Origin: Hyphomicrobiales bacterium
Lineage (GTDB): Bacteria; Pseudomonadota; Alphaproteobacteria; Rhizobiales; Rhizobiaceae
Assembly: GCA_900467745.1 (NCBI GenBank)
Contig: UBQW01000058.1
Coordinates: 1-64,000 of the forward strand
Direction of reading: 5' to 3'
Length of the DNA stretch: 64,000 nt
In this document: positions 7,311 through 15,395 of the stretch, piece after piece
Layout of the letters: every line of letters starts with the position of its first letter
Numbering within the stretch: the first letter of the stretch is position 1
Notes under the pieces: generated by a model
The model's database searches: none
What the model saw: the letters and a program-made list of their open reading frames with translations, nothing else
Told to the model about the DNA's origin: nothing
Position numbers and translations under genes: made by a program

Positions 7311-8628
7311 AGAACAGCGAGGCGAAGGTGGAGCGCGGCTTGTCGGGCATGCTTTCGACGACGACGAGCTGGCGGATGTCGCCGCGCTTGAACGCGGCGA
7401 GGAAGCGCTTGTAGTCCTTGAAGGAAACGCAGCCGTTGGAGTCGCCGCGTGCGCCGAGCATGTAGGTGTGGGCGAGCAGGCCTACGCGGTTGAAGATGTT
7501 GCCGGCGCCGCCGACCGGGTTGAGGCGGATCGCCTCGACGCCGTGGAACAGGCTTTCGCGCATGGTCAGCTGGTAGGTGTGCGGCGGGGTCGGGCCGCGC
7601 ATCTTCTCGCGAACATATTTCGGATTGTCGCGCATCTTGCCGAGACCGGAATGGGCTTCGAGGCGTTCGCCGTTCGGCAGGTAGACCATGCTTGCGGAGA
7701 TGTCATAGACGGCGACGCCGGCGCGGGCGACAGGGCTTGCCTGGCGCTTCGGCACGACGGGGATTTCGCCTTCGTCATCACCGATATCAGGTCGTGCATA
7801 GGCAAGCACCGGTTCGGCAGGGCGGCTGGCGCGATCGTTTGCCGGCGCGCGCTTGGTCATGCCGTCGGGACGGGCCATCGGCAAGGGTACGGAATTGTTG
7901 TCGTTGAGAACGAGGCCGAAGGCATTGCCGGCGTCGTCGCCTTTGCTGGCGTCGCTTTCGACATCGACGCTCGCCACTTCAACAGGGGCGGGCTTCGCGG
8001 GAATGGAAGCGGGTGCGTTGACGGCAACGCGGGCCTGCTGCTCATCCGAAGCAGCCTTCGGCATGGCGGCAAGCGCGAGCAGGGCAGGGCCTTCGAGTGC
8101 GGCGATCTCAGCCTTGGACGGAATGACGATGCGGTCGGACGAGCTGGCGCTGGCAACCTGAGGTGCGCTTGCGACCTGAGTTGCCGCGGCAACGGCGTCG
8201 TCCTTGACCTTCGACGGCTGCGCGGCGGCAACGACGGTGCGTGCGGGCAGGGCGTCGGCGATGACAGGGCCGGATGTGCCGACGAATGCAGCCCTCAGAA
8301 CGTCAGGCGTCAGCAGCCGATCGCGCTTCGACGACCGGTTCTCGGCCGTCAGCGGCTGCAGGCGCGAGAATTTGCTGACATGAATGTTGCGCTCTTTGGG
8401 AGCGGCCGCGGCGGTGTGCTGCACGAGCGCGATATCGCCGATAGCGTTCTTGTAGGGTGCGGGAGCAACGGCGTGCATCGTCGCGATCGACGTGACGACC
8501 CATGCCGAGGCAGCAAAACTAGCACCGATGAGACCCGCCCCGGACATAAGGCGGAATGAGCGACTGAAACGAGAAATGGACGTACCTACTGGCCTGGTAT
8601 TGGCAAACACATCGACCGCAAACGCCAT
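7297..8628 (-). CDS. DUF2778 / Tlde1-like L,D-transpeptidase-fold protein
   Basis: 443 residues. A hydrophobic segment at about 30-50 anchors or exports the protein. Then comes a ~250-residue Ala/Pro/Ser-rich linker, and the C-terminal domain (about 300-435) is of the DUF2778 type. The likely catalytic pair is His387 (LLAHTYMLG) and Cys400 (GDSNGCVSF), spaced as in L,D-transpeptidases. In this family the domain cross-links or cleaves peptidoglycan, and some secreted members are toxins. A long disordered linker and an N-terminal anchor suggest a housekeeping cell-wall role rather than an injected effector. A GGAAAG ribosome site lies just upstream of the ATG. No immunity-like gene is adjacent. 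Confidence 0.78.
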   Translation of the reverse strand: MAFAVDVFANTRPVGTSISRFSRSFRLMSGAGLIGASFAASAWVVTSIATMHAVAPAPYKNAIGDIALVQHTAAAAPKERNIHVSKFSRLQPLTAENRSSKRDRLLTPDVLRAAFVGTSGPVIADALPARTVVAAAQPSKVKDDAVAAATQVASAPQVASASSSDRIVIPSKAEIAALEGPALLALAAMPKAASDEQQARVAVNAPASIPAKPAPVEVASVDVESDASKGDDAGNAFGLVLNDNNSVPLPMARPDGMTKRAPANDRASRPAEPVLAYARPDIGDDEGEIPVVPKRQASPVARAGVAVYDISASMVYLPNGERLEAHSGLGKMRDNPKYVREKMRGPTPPHTYQLTMRESLFHGVEAIRLNPVGGAGNIFNRVGLLAHTYMLGARGDSNGCVSFKDYKRFLAAFKRGDIRQLVVVESMPDKPRSTFASLFSSRS

Positions 8629-8979
8629 AACACTCGTCTTTCACAACTCGTTACTAAGGCCGGCGGTACAGATAGATGGATACTTCTTCGCCGGGGCCGG
8701 TAATGGAGCAACAGGGCCAAAATGCGGCCTGTGCGTGATTTCCGGTTGGCTCAGATAATGCCGAATTATGGTAACCAAACCCTTTACGGCGGCCGCGCCT
8801 GTTTCGAAATTCCTCACCTTGTCCGCTAACCATATTGATCTTGTTCGATTTTTTCTAATGTTCCTCGACGTGCGTCGGGCAATGCAGCCTATGTCGCCGT
8901 TTTGACATAAATATTAGCGGGAAAAGATATTGCGGATATGCTATGAAAAGGCATCGAAGGCTTCCGAGGGGAAACGCCA
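8629..8979. promoter_or_regulatory. Divergent intergenic region, nothing specific seen
   Basis: 351 bases between the divergent DUF2778 and methyltransferase genes. The stretch 8760-8940 is A+T-richer than its surroundings and probably holds both promoters. I find no strong dyad, operator, terminator or small gene. Confidence 0.35.
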
Positions 8980-9999
8980 ATGTCTTCGGCACAAACCACA
9001 CCTGTTAACGAGATTTCGCCGGCCTTGCTTGTCGATGCGATGTTCGCTGTCCGCAAGACGGCCGCCATCAAGGCGGCGATCGAACTCGACCTCTTCACCG
9101 TCATCGGAACGGGCCAGACGGCCAAGGCGGCGGCATCCGAGATGCGATGCGCCGAGCGCGGTGTCCGCATCCTCTGCGACTACCTCGTCGTCGCCGGCTT
9201 CCTCGCCAAGAGCGGCGACGTCTACGCGCTGACGCCCTCGAGTGCCGTGTTCCTCGATCGCCATTCGCCCGCCTATATGGGTTCGGCGATCGATTTTATC
9301 GCGGCACCACAAATGCTCGCGCTCTTTCTGAACGACCCCGCCGCCTGCGTGCGCAATGGCGGCGCCGAGGGGCTGGCGAACCTCTCGCCGGACAATCCCG
9401 TCTGGGTGCGCTTTGCCCGCGCCATGGGCGCCTTTACCGGCGGGGCGGGCAGGACGCTCGCCGCCGACGTCGCGGCATGGCCGTCACCACCGTCAAAGGT
9501 GCTCGATATCGCCGCCGGCCCCGGCTATTTCGGCATCGAGCTCGCCAGGGCCATTCCGCAGGCGCGGATCGTCGCGCTCGACTGGAAGCCGGTGCTGCAG
9601 CTGACGCGGGAGAATGCGACGGCATCAGGCGTTGCCGATCGTTTCAGCTTCATCGCCGGCAGCGCCTTCGATGTCGACTGGGGCAGCGACTACGATCTCA
9701 TCATGCTGCCGAACTTCCTGCATCACTTCGATATCGCCGGCTGCGCGGAACTGCTGAAGAAGGCACGTCCATGCCTCAGCGCCAGCGGCAAGCTGATCGC
9801 CGTCGAGTTCGTCCCCAACGAGGACCGAGTCTCCCCCGACTTCCCCGCCGCCTTCGCCTTCGAAATGCTGGCGACGACACCCAAAGGCGACGCCTACACG
9901 GCGTCCGACCTGCGAGAGATGGCCTCGATGGCGGGCTTTCGTGACATCGCGATCAGCCCGCTGCCGCCATCGCCGGCGAGCGTGATTGTGTTTGAGTAG
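8980..9999 (+). CDS. SAM-dependent O-methyltransferase, acetylserotonin-type
   Basis: 339 residues. An N-terminal winged-helix dimerisation domain (about 10-90, LVDAMFAVRKTAAIKAAIELDLF) is followed by a Rossmann methyltransferase domain with the SAM motif VLDIAAGPGYFG near residue 175 and LPNFLHHFD at the acceptor side. This is the architecture of O-methyltransferase family 2, which methylates small hydroxylated molecules. The acceptor cannot be read from the sequence. The ribosome site GAGGGG lies 8 bases before the ATG. The gene stands alone and converges on phaC. A second methyltransferase of similar design lies at 22.6 kb. Confidence 0.82.
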   Translation: MSSAQTTPVNEISPALLVDAMFAVRKTAAIKAAIELDLFTVIGTGQTAKAAASEMRCAERGVRILCDYLVVAGFLAKSGDVYALTPSSAVFLDRHSPAYMGSAIDFIAAPQMLALFLNDPAACVRNGGAEGLANLSPDNPVWVRFARAMGAFTGGAGRTLAADVAAWPSPPSKVLDIAAGPGYFGIELARAIPQARIVALDWKPVLQLTRENATASGVADRFSFIAGSAFDVDWGSDYDLIMLPNFLHHFDIAGCAELLKKARPCLSASGKLIAVEFVPNEDRVSPDFPAAFAFEMLATTPKGDAYTASDLREMASMAGFRDIAISPLPPSPASVIVFE

Positions 10000-10005
10000 C
10001 TTGAT

Positions 10006-10044
10006 CGTCACTGATCGGTGACGCTGCCTGAGCGCCGCTCAGGC
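10006..10044. terminator. Tandem hairpins between convergent genes
   Basis: Two adjacent inverted repeats: CGTCAC/GTGACG (10006-10023) and GCCTGAGC/GCTCAGGC (10026-10044); the second overlaps the last codons of phaC. They lie at the meeting point of the methyltransferase and phaC genes. Neither has a U tract. Confidence 0.4.
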
Positions 10045-11877
10045 CTTCTCCAGCACATAGCTGCCCGGCGCTTCCTCGAGCGCATTGAGCGCATCGCCGC
10101 CTGGCTTGCGAGCAGGTACCCGCTTGCCGTCCTTGGCCTCAATCCAGGCCTGCCAGTGCGGCCACCAGGAGCCGGCCGCTTCCTCGGCGTCGATGAGCCA
10201 GTCCTCGTATTCGCCCTTGGCCGGACCGCCGGTCCAGTATTGGTATTTCTTCTTGTCCGGCGGGTTGACCACGCCGGCGATGTGGCCGGAACCGGCCAGC
10301 ACGAAATCGACCTTGCCGCCGAAGAACTGGCTGCCGAGGAATACGGATTTCGCCGGCGCGATATGGTCCTCGCGGGTGGCGAGATTGTAGATTGGGATCT
10401 TGACGCTCTTCAGCGACACGGCCTGGCCGTCAAGCACCATCTCGCCTTTGGTGAGCGCGTTCTTCAGATAGCAGTTGCGCAGGTAGAAGGCGTGGTTGGC
10501 CGCCGCCATCCGCGTCGAGTCGGCGTTCCAGAACAGGAGGTCGAAGGGCATCGGCTCCTGGCCCTTGAGGTAATTATTGACGAAGTAGGGCCAGATGAGC
10601 TCGGAGGCGCGCAGCATGTTGAAAGCGGTCGCCATCTTCGAGCCGTCGAGATAGCCCGTCACGTTCATGTAGTTCTCAAGCCGCGTCAGCTGTTCCTCGT
10701 CAACGAACACCTTGAGGTCGCCGGCATGGGTGAAATCGACCTGGGTGGTGAACAGCGTCGCGGAGCGTATGCGCTTGTTCTTCTCCTTGGCGTGCAACGC
10801 CAGCGTCGCGGCCAGCAGCGTGCCGCCGACGCAATAGCCGATGGCGTTGACGTCCTTCTCGCCGGTCGCCTTCTCGATCGTCTCGAGCGCGAAATCGATC
10901 CCTTCGCGCGCATAGGCCGCCCAGTCCTTGGCCGCATGGCGGGCATCCGGATTGACCCAGGAGATGACGAACACCGTCTGCCCCTGGTCGACGCACCACT
11001 TGATGAAGCTTTTTTGCGGATTGAGATCGAGGATATAAAACTTGTTGATCCACGGCGGGCAGATGAGGAGAGGGCGCTTCAGCACCGTCTCGGTCGTCGG
11101 CTCGTACTGGATGATCTGGCAGATCTCGTTCTGGGCGATCACCTTGCCCGGCGTCAGCGCCATGTCGCGGCCGACGGCGAACTTGGTCATGTCGGTCTGT
11201 CGAAGCTTCAGGTCGCCATGGCCGGCCACGATGTCTTCGGCCAGCATCTTCATGCCCCGCACCAGGTTTTCACCGCTGCTCGCGATCGTCTCGCGATAGA
11301 GCTGCGGATTGGTGGCGACGAAATTGGTGGGCGAGATCGCCGCCGTGATTTGCCTGACGTAGAAATTGGCCTTCTGCCGCGTGTGCTCGTCGAGCCCCTC
11401 GGTCTCGGTGACCAGCTTTTCCGCCCAGTCCGCGGTAATGAAATAGGCCTGCTTCAGGAACTCGAAGAAGGGGTTCTTCTCCCAGTCCTGGTCGGCGAAG
11501 CGCTTGTCCTTGCGATCCGGCTCCGGCTCAGGCGATTCGCCCTGCATGCGCTGCATCGAGCGCATCCACACGCCGAAAAAGCTGGTCATCAGCTTGGTCT
11601 GCGCATCGAAGGCGCGGCGCGGGTCGGAAATCCAGTATTCGCTGACCTTGGAGAGCGTCTTGACCATGTCGGTGACGGGGTCGGCGGTGTTTTCGCGGAT
11701 CTCGCCGCTTTCGCGCGGGCCAAGCCAGGCCGATGCCGCTTTGCCCAGGTTTTCCAGGGCGCGGGCGAAGTTCAGCGCCATCGTTTCCGGGTCCTTCAGC
11801 ACGTAAGGATCGAAATCCTTTGCCTCGAAGCCCGGGCCTTGGCCCTTATCGCTCTTGTCCTGGTTGCTGTCGGTCAC
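10039..11877 (-). CDS. phaC: Class I poly(3-hydroxyalkanoate) synthase
   Basis: PhaC polymerises 3-hydroxyacyl-CoA (mainly 3-hydroxybutyryl-CoA) into storage granules. 612 residues, normal for class I. The lipase-like box is GYCVGG with the nucleophile Cys349; the catalytic Asp lies in REDHIAPAKS and the general-base His in GSGHIAGVVNPP. The N-terminal domain and the WNADSTRMAAANHAFYLRN segment are typical. The start is a GTG at 11877, supported by a strong GGAGGAA site; no ATG competes. phaA and phaB are not next to it, which is usual in rhizobia. A phasin gene lies at 35 kb in the same window. Confidence 0.96.
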   Translation of the reverse strand: MTDSNQDKSDKGQGPGFEAKDFDPYVLKDPETMALNFARALENLGKAASAWLGPRESGEIRENTADPVTDMVKTLSKVSEYWISDPRRAFDAQTKLMTSFFGVWMRSMQRMQGESPEPEPDRKDKRFADQDWEKNPFFEFLKQAYFITADWAEKLVTETEGLDEHTRQKANFYVRQITAAISPTNFVATNPQLYRETIASSGENLVRGMKMLAEDIVAGHGDLKLRQTDMTKFAVGRDMALTPGKVIAQNEICQIIQYEPTTETVLKRPLLICPPWINKFYILDLNPQKSFIKWCVDQGQTVFVISWVNPDARHAAKDWAAYAREGIDFALETIEKATGEKDVNAIGYCVGGTLLAATLALHAKEKNKRIRSATLFTTQVDFTHAGDLKVFVDEEQLTRLENYMNVTGYLDGSKMATAFNMLRASELIWPYFVNNYLKGQEPMPFDLLFWNADSTRMAAANHAFYLRNCYLKNALTKGEMVLDGQAVSLKSVKIPIYNLATREDHIAPAKSVFLGSQFFGGKVDFVLAGSGHIAGVVNPPDKKKYQYWTGGPAKGEYEDWLIDAEEAAGSWWPHWQAWIEAKDGKRVPARKPGGDALNALEEAPGSYVLEKA

Positions 11878-12029
11878 GCGGTTCCTCCGGCGGCAGCATC
11901 TTAATCCAAATCAAGTTGTATCCGCTCGGATCAAGAAAACAAGTTCCACAGACATGCCTTCATGCTATTGCTTTGTGCAGGCTGCGAATTTAACAAGTCG
12001 AAGCAGCTTAAGGATTTGGAACCTCTGGC

Positions 12030-12446
12030 ATGACCAACACAGGCATTCGTACCATCGCAAACGTCACCCGCATCGCCCTTATCGGCGCCGCCGCGGCCAT
12101 GGCGCTTGCCGGATGCATGCGAACGCCGGAAGAAAAGGCCGAGATCGCCGCCAGGCGCGCGGCCCCGACAGCCGTGGTCATGAACGCCACCAAGGGCGAG
12201 GCGCCGACCGAAAGCGGTCTGTCGCACTACCGCGATGGCTATCCTGGCTTCGGCGCGCCGCTGACCGCCGCCAACGTTCAGATGAACGACGAGGAAGCCT
12301 CCGGCCTGCAGCAGAAGCTGACGGCGCTGAGCAACCGGCGCAAGGCGGGCACCATCTCGGAAGCCGAATACCAGCGCCGCGTTGCGGAATACCGCAAGCT
12401 CGCCGAAGACCACGGCCCGGAAACGCTGTCCGAAATCACCAAATAA
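12030..12446 (+). CDS. Small putative lipoprotein
   Basis: 138 residues. A lipoprotein signal ends in the lipobox LAGC with the acylated Cys at residue 29, so the protein should be anchored in the envelope. The mature part is charged. Near the C-terminus, residues about 90-125 form an SHOCT-like helical pair (LQQKLTALSNRRKAGTISEAEYQRR), a small module often seen at the end of bacterial envelope proteins. The rest is not recognisable. It is divergent from phaC and has a separate transcription unit from the aminotransferase 226 bases downstream. Confidence 0.75.
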   Translation: MTNTGIRTIANVTRIALIGAAAAMALAGCMRTPEEKAEIAARRAAPTAVVMNATKGEAPTESGLSHYRDGYPGFGAPLTAANVQMNDEEASGLQQKLTALSNRRKAGTISEAEYQRRVAEYRKLAEDHGPETLSEITK

Positions 12447-12591
12447 GGCCTTGCCTTCTCTGGCGTTTGCAAGCAAAGCCTTCCGTCAGGTGCGGAAGAT
12501 GAAATTTTCCTGATAAAGCGTCAGCCCCGAGGCGGTCCGTCAAAGAATCGCCGTGCGCTGGACGTCTGATGAATACGGCCTTGGCGATTCT

Positions 12592-12632
12592 GAAGTTCGT
12601 GTCGCAAGCAGCCGGAAGTTAGGACGAACTTC
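12592..12632. repeat. Inverted repeat upstream of the aminotransferase gene
   Basis: GAAGTTCGT (12592-12600) and ACGAACTTC (12624-12632) are perfect inverted copies with a 23-base spacer, 40 bases before the start codon. It could be an operator or an RNA hairpin in the leader of the alaC-hom region. Confidence 0.4.
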
Positions 12633-12672
12633 GATTTGCGGTCATGGTGGCCGCGTTTCCGTGGGGAAAGAG

Positions 12673-13893
12673 ATGGAAGAGTTTCACAAAGTCCGGCGTT
12701 TGCCGCCTTATGTTTTCGAACAGGTCAACCGTTTGAAAGCAAGCGCGCGAGCGGGCGGAGCCGATATCATCGATCTCGGCATGGGAAACCCTGACCTGCC
12801 GACCCCCAAGGCGATCGTCGACAAGCTGTGCGAAGTGGTTCAGGACCCGCGCACGCATCGCTATTCCTCGTCCAAGGGCATTCCCGGCCTGCGTCGCGCC
12901 CAGGCCGCCTATTACGCCCGCCGTTTCGGCGTGAAGCTCAACCCGGATACGCAGGTGGTCGCCACCCTCGGCTCCAAGGAAGGCTTCGCCAACATGGCGC
13001 AGGCAATCACCGCGCCCGGCGACGTCATTCTCTGCCCGAACCCTACCTATCCGATCCATGCCTTCGGCTTCCTGATGGCGGGCGGCGTGATCCGCTCTCT
13101 GCCGGTCGAGCCGGATGACAGCTTCTTCCCGCCGCTGGAACGCGCCGTGAAGCACTCGATCCCGAAGCCGCTGGCGCTGATCGTCAACTATCCGTCGAAC
13201 CCGACGGCCTATGTCGCGACGCTGGATTTCTACAAGGACGTCATCGCGTTTGCGAAGAAGCACGACATCATCGTGCTCTCCGACCTTGCCTATTCGGAAA
13301 TCTACTTCGACGACAACAGCCCGCCGCCATCGGTGCTGCAGGTGCCTGGCGCCATGGATGTCTGCGTCGAGTTCACCTCGATGTCGAAGACCTTCTCCAT
13401 GCCCGGCTGGCGCATGGGCTTTGCCGTCGGCAACGAGCGCCTGATCGCGGCGCTGACGCGCGTGAAGTCCTACCTCGATTACGGCGCCTTCACGCCGATC
13501 CAGGTGGCCGCCACGCACGCGCTGAACGGTGACGGCTCGGATATCGCCGAAGTCCGCGGCGTCTACAAGCGCCGCCGCGACGTCATGGTCGACAGCTTCG
13601 GCAAGGCCGGCTTCGAAGTGCCGCCGCCGGCAGCGACCATGTTCGCCTGGGCGAAGATCCCGGAGAAGTTCCGCCATCTCGGCAGCCTCGAATTCTCCAA
13701 GCTCCTGGTCGAGAAGGCTGACGTTGCCGTGGCGCCGGGCATCGGCTTCGGTGAAATGGGCGACGACTACGTGCGTCTGGCGCTCGTCGAAAACGAGCAC
13801 CGCATCCGTCAGGCGGCGCGCAACATCAAGAAGTTCATGTCCACCGCCGATGAGACGATGCACAACGTCGTCTCGTTAAACGCTCACCGCTGA
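12673..13893 (+). CDS. alaC: PLP aminotransferase, AlaC-like
   Basis: A fold-type I aminotransferase of 406 residues. Its opening (FHKVRRLPPYVFEQVNRLK) and the block DIIDLGMGNPDLPTP match the E. coli AlaC glutamate-pyruvate transaminase group closely. Other class I/II members are annotated as LL-diaminopimelate or aspartate aminotransferase, so substrate naming is moderately uncertain. The PLP lysine is K239 in SMSKTFSMPGWRMGF. The ATG at 12673 follows GGGGAAAGAG; the longer frame lacks homology. It precedes hom by 64 bases, so the two may be co-transcribed and link alanine/aspartate-family metabolism. Confidence 0.88.
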   Translation: MEEFHKVRRLPPYVFEQVNRLKASARAGGADIIDLGMGNPDLPTPKAIVDKLCEVVQDPRTHRYSSSKGIPGLRRAQAAYYARRFGVKLNPDTQVVATLGSKEGFANMAQAITAPGDVILCPNPTYPIHAFGFLMAGGVIRSLPVEPDDSFFPPLERAVKHSIPKPLALIVNYPSNPTAYVATLDFYKDVIAFAKKHDIIVLSDLAYSEIYFDDNSPPPSVLQVPGAMDVCVEFTSMSKTFSMPGWRMGFAVGNERLIAALTRVKSYLDYGAFTPIQVAATHALNGDGSDIAEVRGVYKRRRDVMVDSFGKAGFEVPPPAATMFAWAKIPEKFRHLGSLEFSKLLVEKADVAVAPGIGFGEMGDDYVRLALVENEHRIRQAARNIKKFMSTADETMHNVVSLNAHR

Positions 13894-13957
13894 TACAATC
13901 AGTTCTTTCGGCAGCCGCTCCGGCGGCTGCCATTCATGACATATTTCAGGATCATCC

Positions 13958-15280
13958 ATGGCAGATGCCCTTAAAATCGGCGTTGCGGGCTTGGGTACCG
14001 TTGGTGCCTCTCTCGTTCGTATCATTCAGCAGCGCAGCGACGTGCTTGCCGCGACGTGCGGCCGGCCGATCCTGATTACCGGCGTTTCCGCCCGCGACAA
14101 GACCAAGGACCGCGGCATCGATGTCGGCGGCATCGAGTGGTTCGACACGCCCGAGGAACTGGCGACCAAGGGCGACATCGACGTCTTCGTCGAGCTCGTC
14201 GGTGGCGCAGAAGGGCCAGCCAACATCGCCGTCCACGCAGCCCTCAACCGTGGTCTCCATGTGGTGACAGCCAACAAGGCGCTGCTCGCCTATCACGGCG
14301 TCGAGCTTGCCAGGATCGCCGAGGAGAAGGGCGCGCTGCTCAACTTCGAAGCGGCCGTCGCCGGCGGCATCCCCGTCATCAAGGCGCTGCGTGAATCGCT
14401 GACCGGCAACACGATCTCGCGCGTCTACGGCATCATGAACGGCACCTGCAACTACATCCTGACCAAGATGGAGAAGGAAGGCCTGTCGTTCGCCGATTGC
14501 CTGAAGGAAGCCCAGCGCCTCGGCTACGCCGAAGCGGATCCCGCCTTCGACATCGAGGGCAACGACACCGCCCACAAGCTCTCGATCCTGACGACGCTCG
14601 CCTTCGGCAACCAGATCGCCGTCGACGACATCTATCTCGAGGGCATCACCAACATCTCGATCGAGGACATCCATGCGGCCGCCGATCTCGGCTACCGCAT
14701 CAAGCTGCTCGGCGTTGCCCAGCGCACCGATACCGGCATCGAGCAGCGCGTGCACCCGACCATGGTTCCCGTCGACAGCGTCATCGCCCAGGTGGATGGC
14801 GTCACCAACGCGGTGGCGATCGAATCCGACATCCTCGGCGAACTGCTGATGGTCGGCCCCGGCGCCGGCGGCAATGCCACGGCCTCGTCGGTGCTCGGCG
14901 ACATCGCCGACATCGCCAAGAGCCGCCCGGGCGCCCAGCAGGTTCCGGTGCTCGGCCACCCGGCCAAGTCGCTCGAGCCCTACCGCAAGGCGCAGATCCA
15001 GAGCCACGAGGGCGGGTATTTCATCCGCCTGACGGTTCTCGACCGCACCGGCGTCTTCGCCAGCGTCGCCACCCGCATGGCCGAAAACCACATCTCGCTC
15101 GAATCCATCGTGCAGCGCTCCAAGCAGCACCTTTCGCCGTCGCATCACCAGACGATCATCCTCGTCACCCATGCGACCACCGAGGATTCGGTGCGCAAGG
15201 CCGTCGAGGCGATCAAGACCGAGGGCTATCTGGTCGGCGAACCGCAGGTGATCCGCATCGAGCGTCCGAAGGAAGATTGA
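13958..15280 (+). CDS. hom: Homoserine dehydrogenase
   Basis: Reduces aspartate semialdehyde to homoserine, the branch point to threonine and methionine. 440 residues: an N-terminal NAD(P)-binding fold (GVAGLGTVGASLVRII), the dimer/substrate domain with GIMNGTCNYILTKM and the catalytic region around EADPAFDIEGNDTAHKL, then a C-terminal ACT domain (about 350-430, RLTVLDRTGVFASVATRMAE) that normally senses threonine. The monofunctional form, without aspartokinase, is usual in rhizobia. It is followed by a hairpin and then recJ. In some relatives I recall glpX between hom and recJ; it is absent here. Confidence 0.96.
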   Translation: MADALKIGVAGLGTVGASLVRIIQQRSDVLAATCGRPILITGVSARDKTKDRGIDVGGIEWFDTPEELATKGDIDVFVELVGGAEGPANIAVHAALNRGLHVVTANKALLAYHGVELARIAEEKGALLNFEAAVAGGIPVIKALRESLTGNTISRVYGIMNGTCNYILTKMEKEGLSFADCLKEAQRLGYAEADPAFDIEGNDTAHKLSILTTLAFGNQIAVDDIYLEGITNISIEDIHAAADLGYRIKLLGVAQRTDTGIEQRVHPTMVPVDSVIAQVDGVTNAVAIESDILGELLMVGPGAGGNATASSVLGDIADIAKSRPGAQQVPVLGHPAKSLEPYRKAQIQSHEGGYFIRLTVLDRTGVFASVATRMAENHISLESIVQRSKQHLSPSHHQTIILVTHATTEDSVRKAVEAIKTEGYLVGEPQVIRIERPKED

Positions 15281-15312
15281 TCGGCGTCACCGCATGGTGA
15301 TCTATTCTGTGG

Positions 15313-15350
15313 GCGGCGGGGCGCAGGTGCGCTCCGCCGTCTTTCGTTTG
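15313..15350 (+). terminator. Probable terminator after hom
   Basis: GGCGGGGCGC (15315-15324) pairs with GCGCTCCGCC (15329-15338), one G-U wobble, loop AGGT. It is followed by GTCTTTCGTTTG, a weak T-rich tail. It lies 32 bases after the hom stop. Confidence 0.6.
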
Positions 15351-15395
15351 CCGTCACGGCTCTGTAGAACGGCCTTGTAGTGGCAGTGGAGTGAC

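Noticed and set aside
10018..11904. Open frame of 628 codons on the plus strand across phaC
   Set aside because: The minus strand encodes an intact PHA synthase. The plus frame is a codon-bias shadow.
12619..13863. Open frame of 414 codons antisense to the aminotransferase gene
   Set aside because: The sense frame is a complete PLP enzyme with all motifs. The antisense product is His/Arg/Asp-rich and shows no family pattern.
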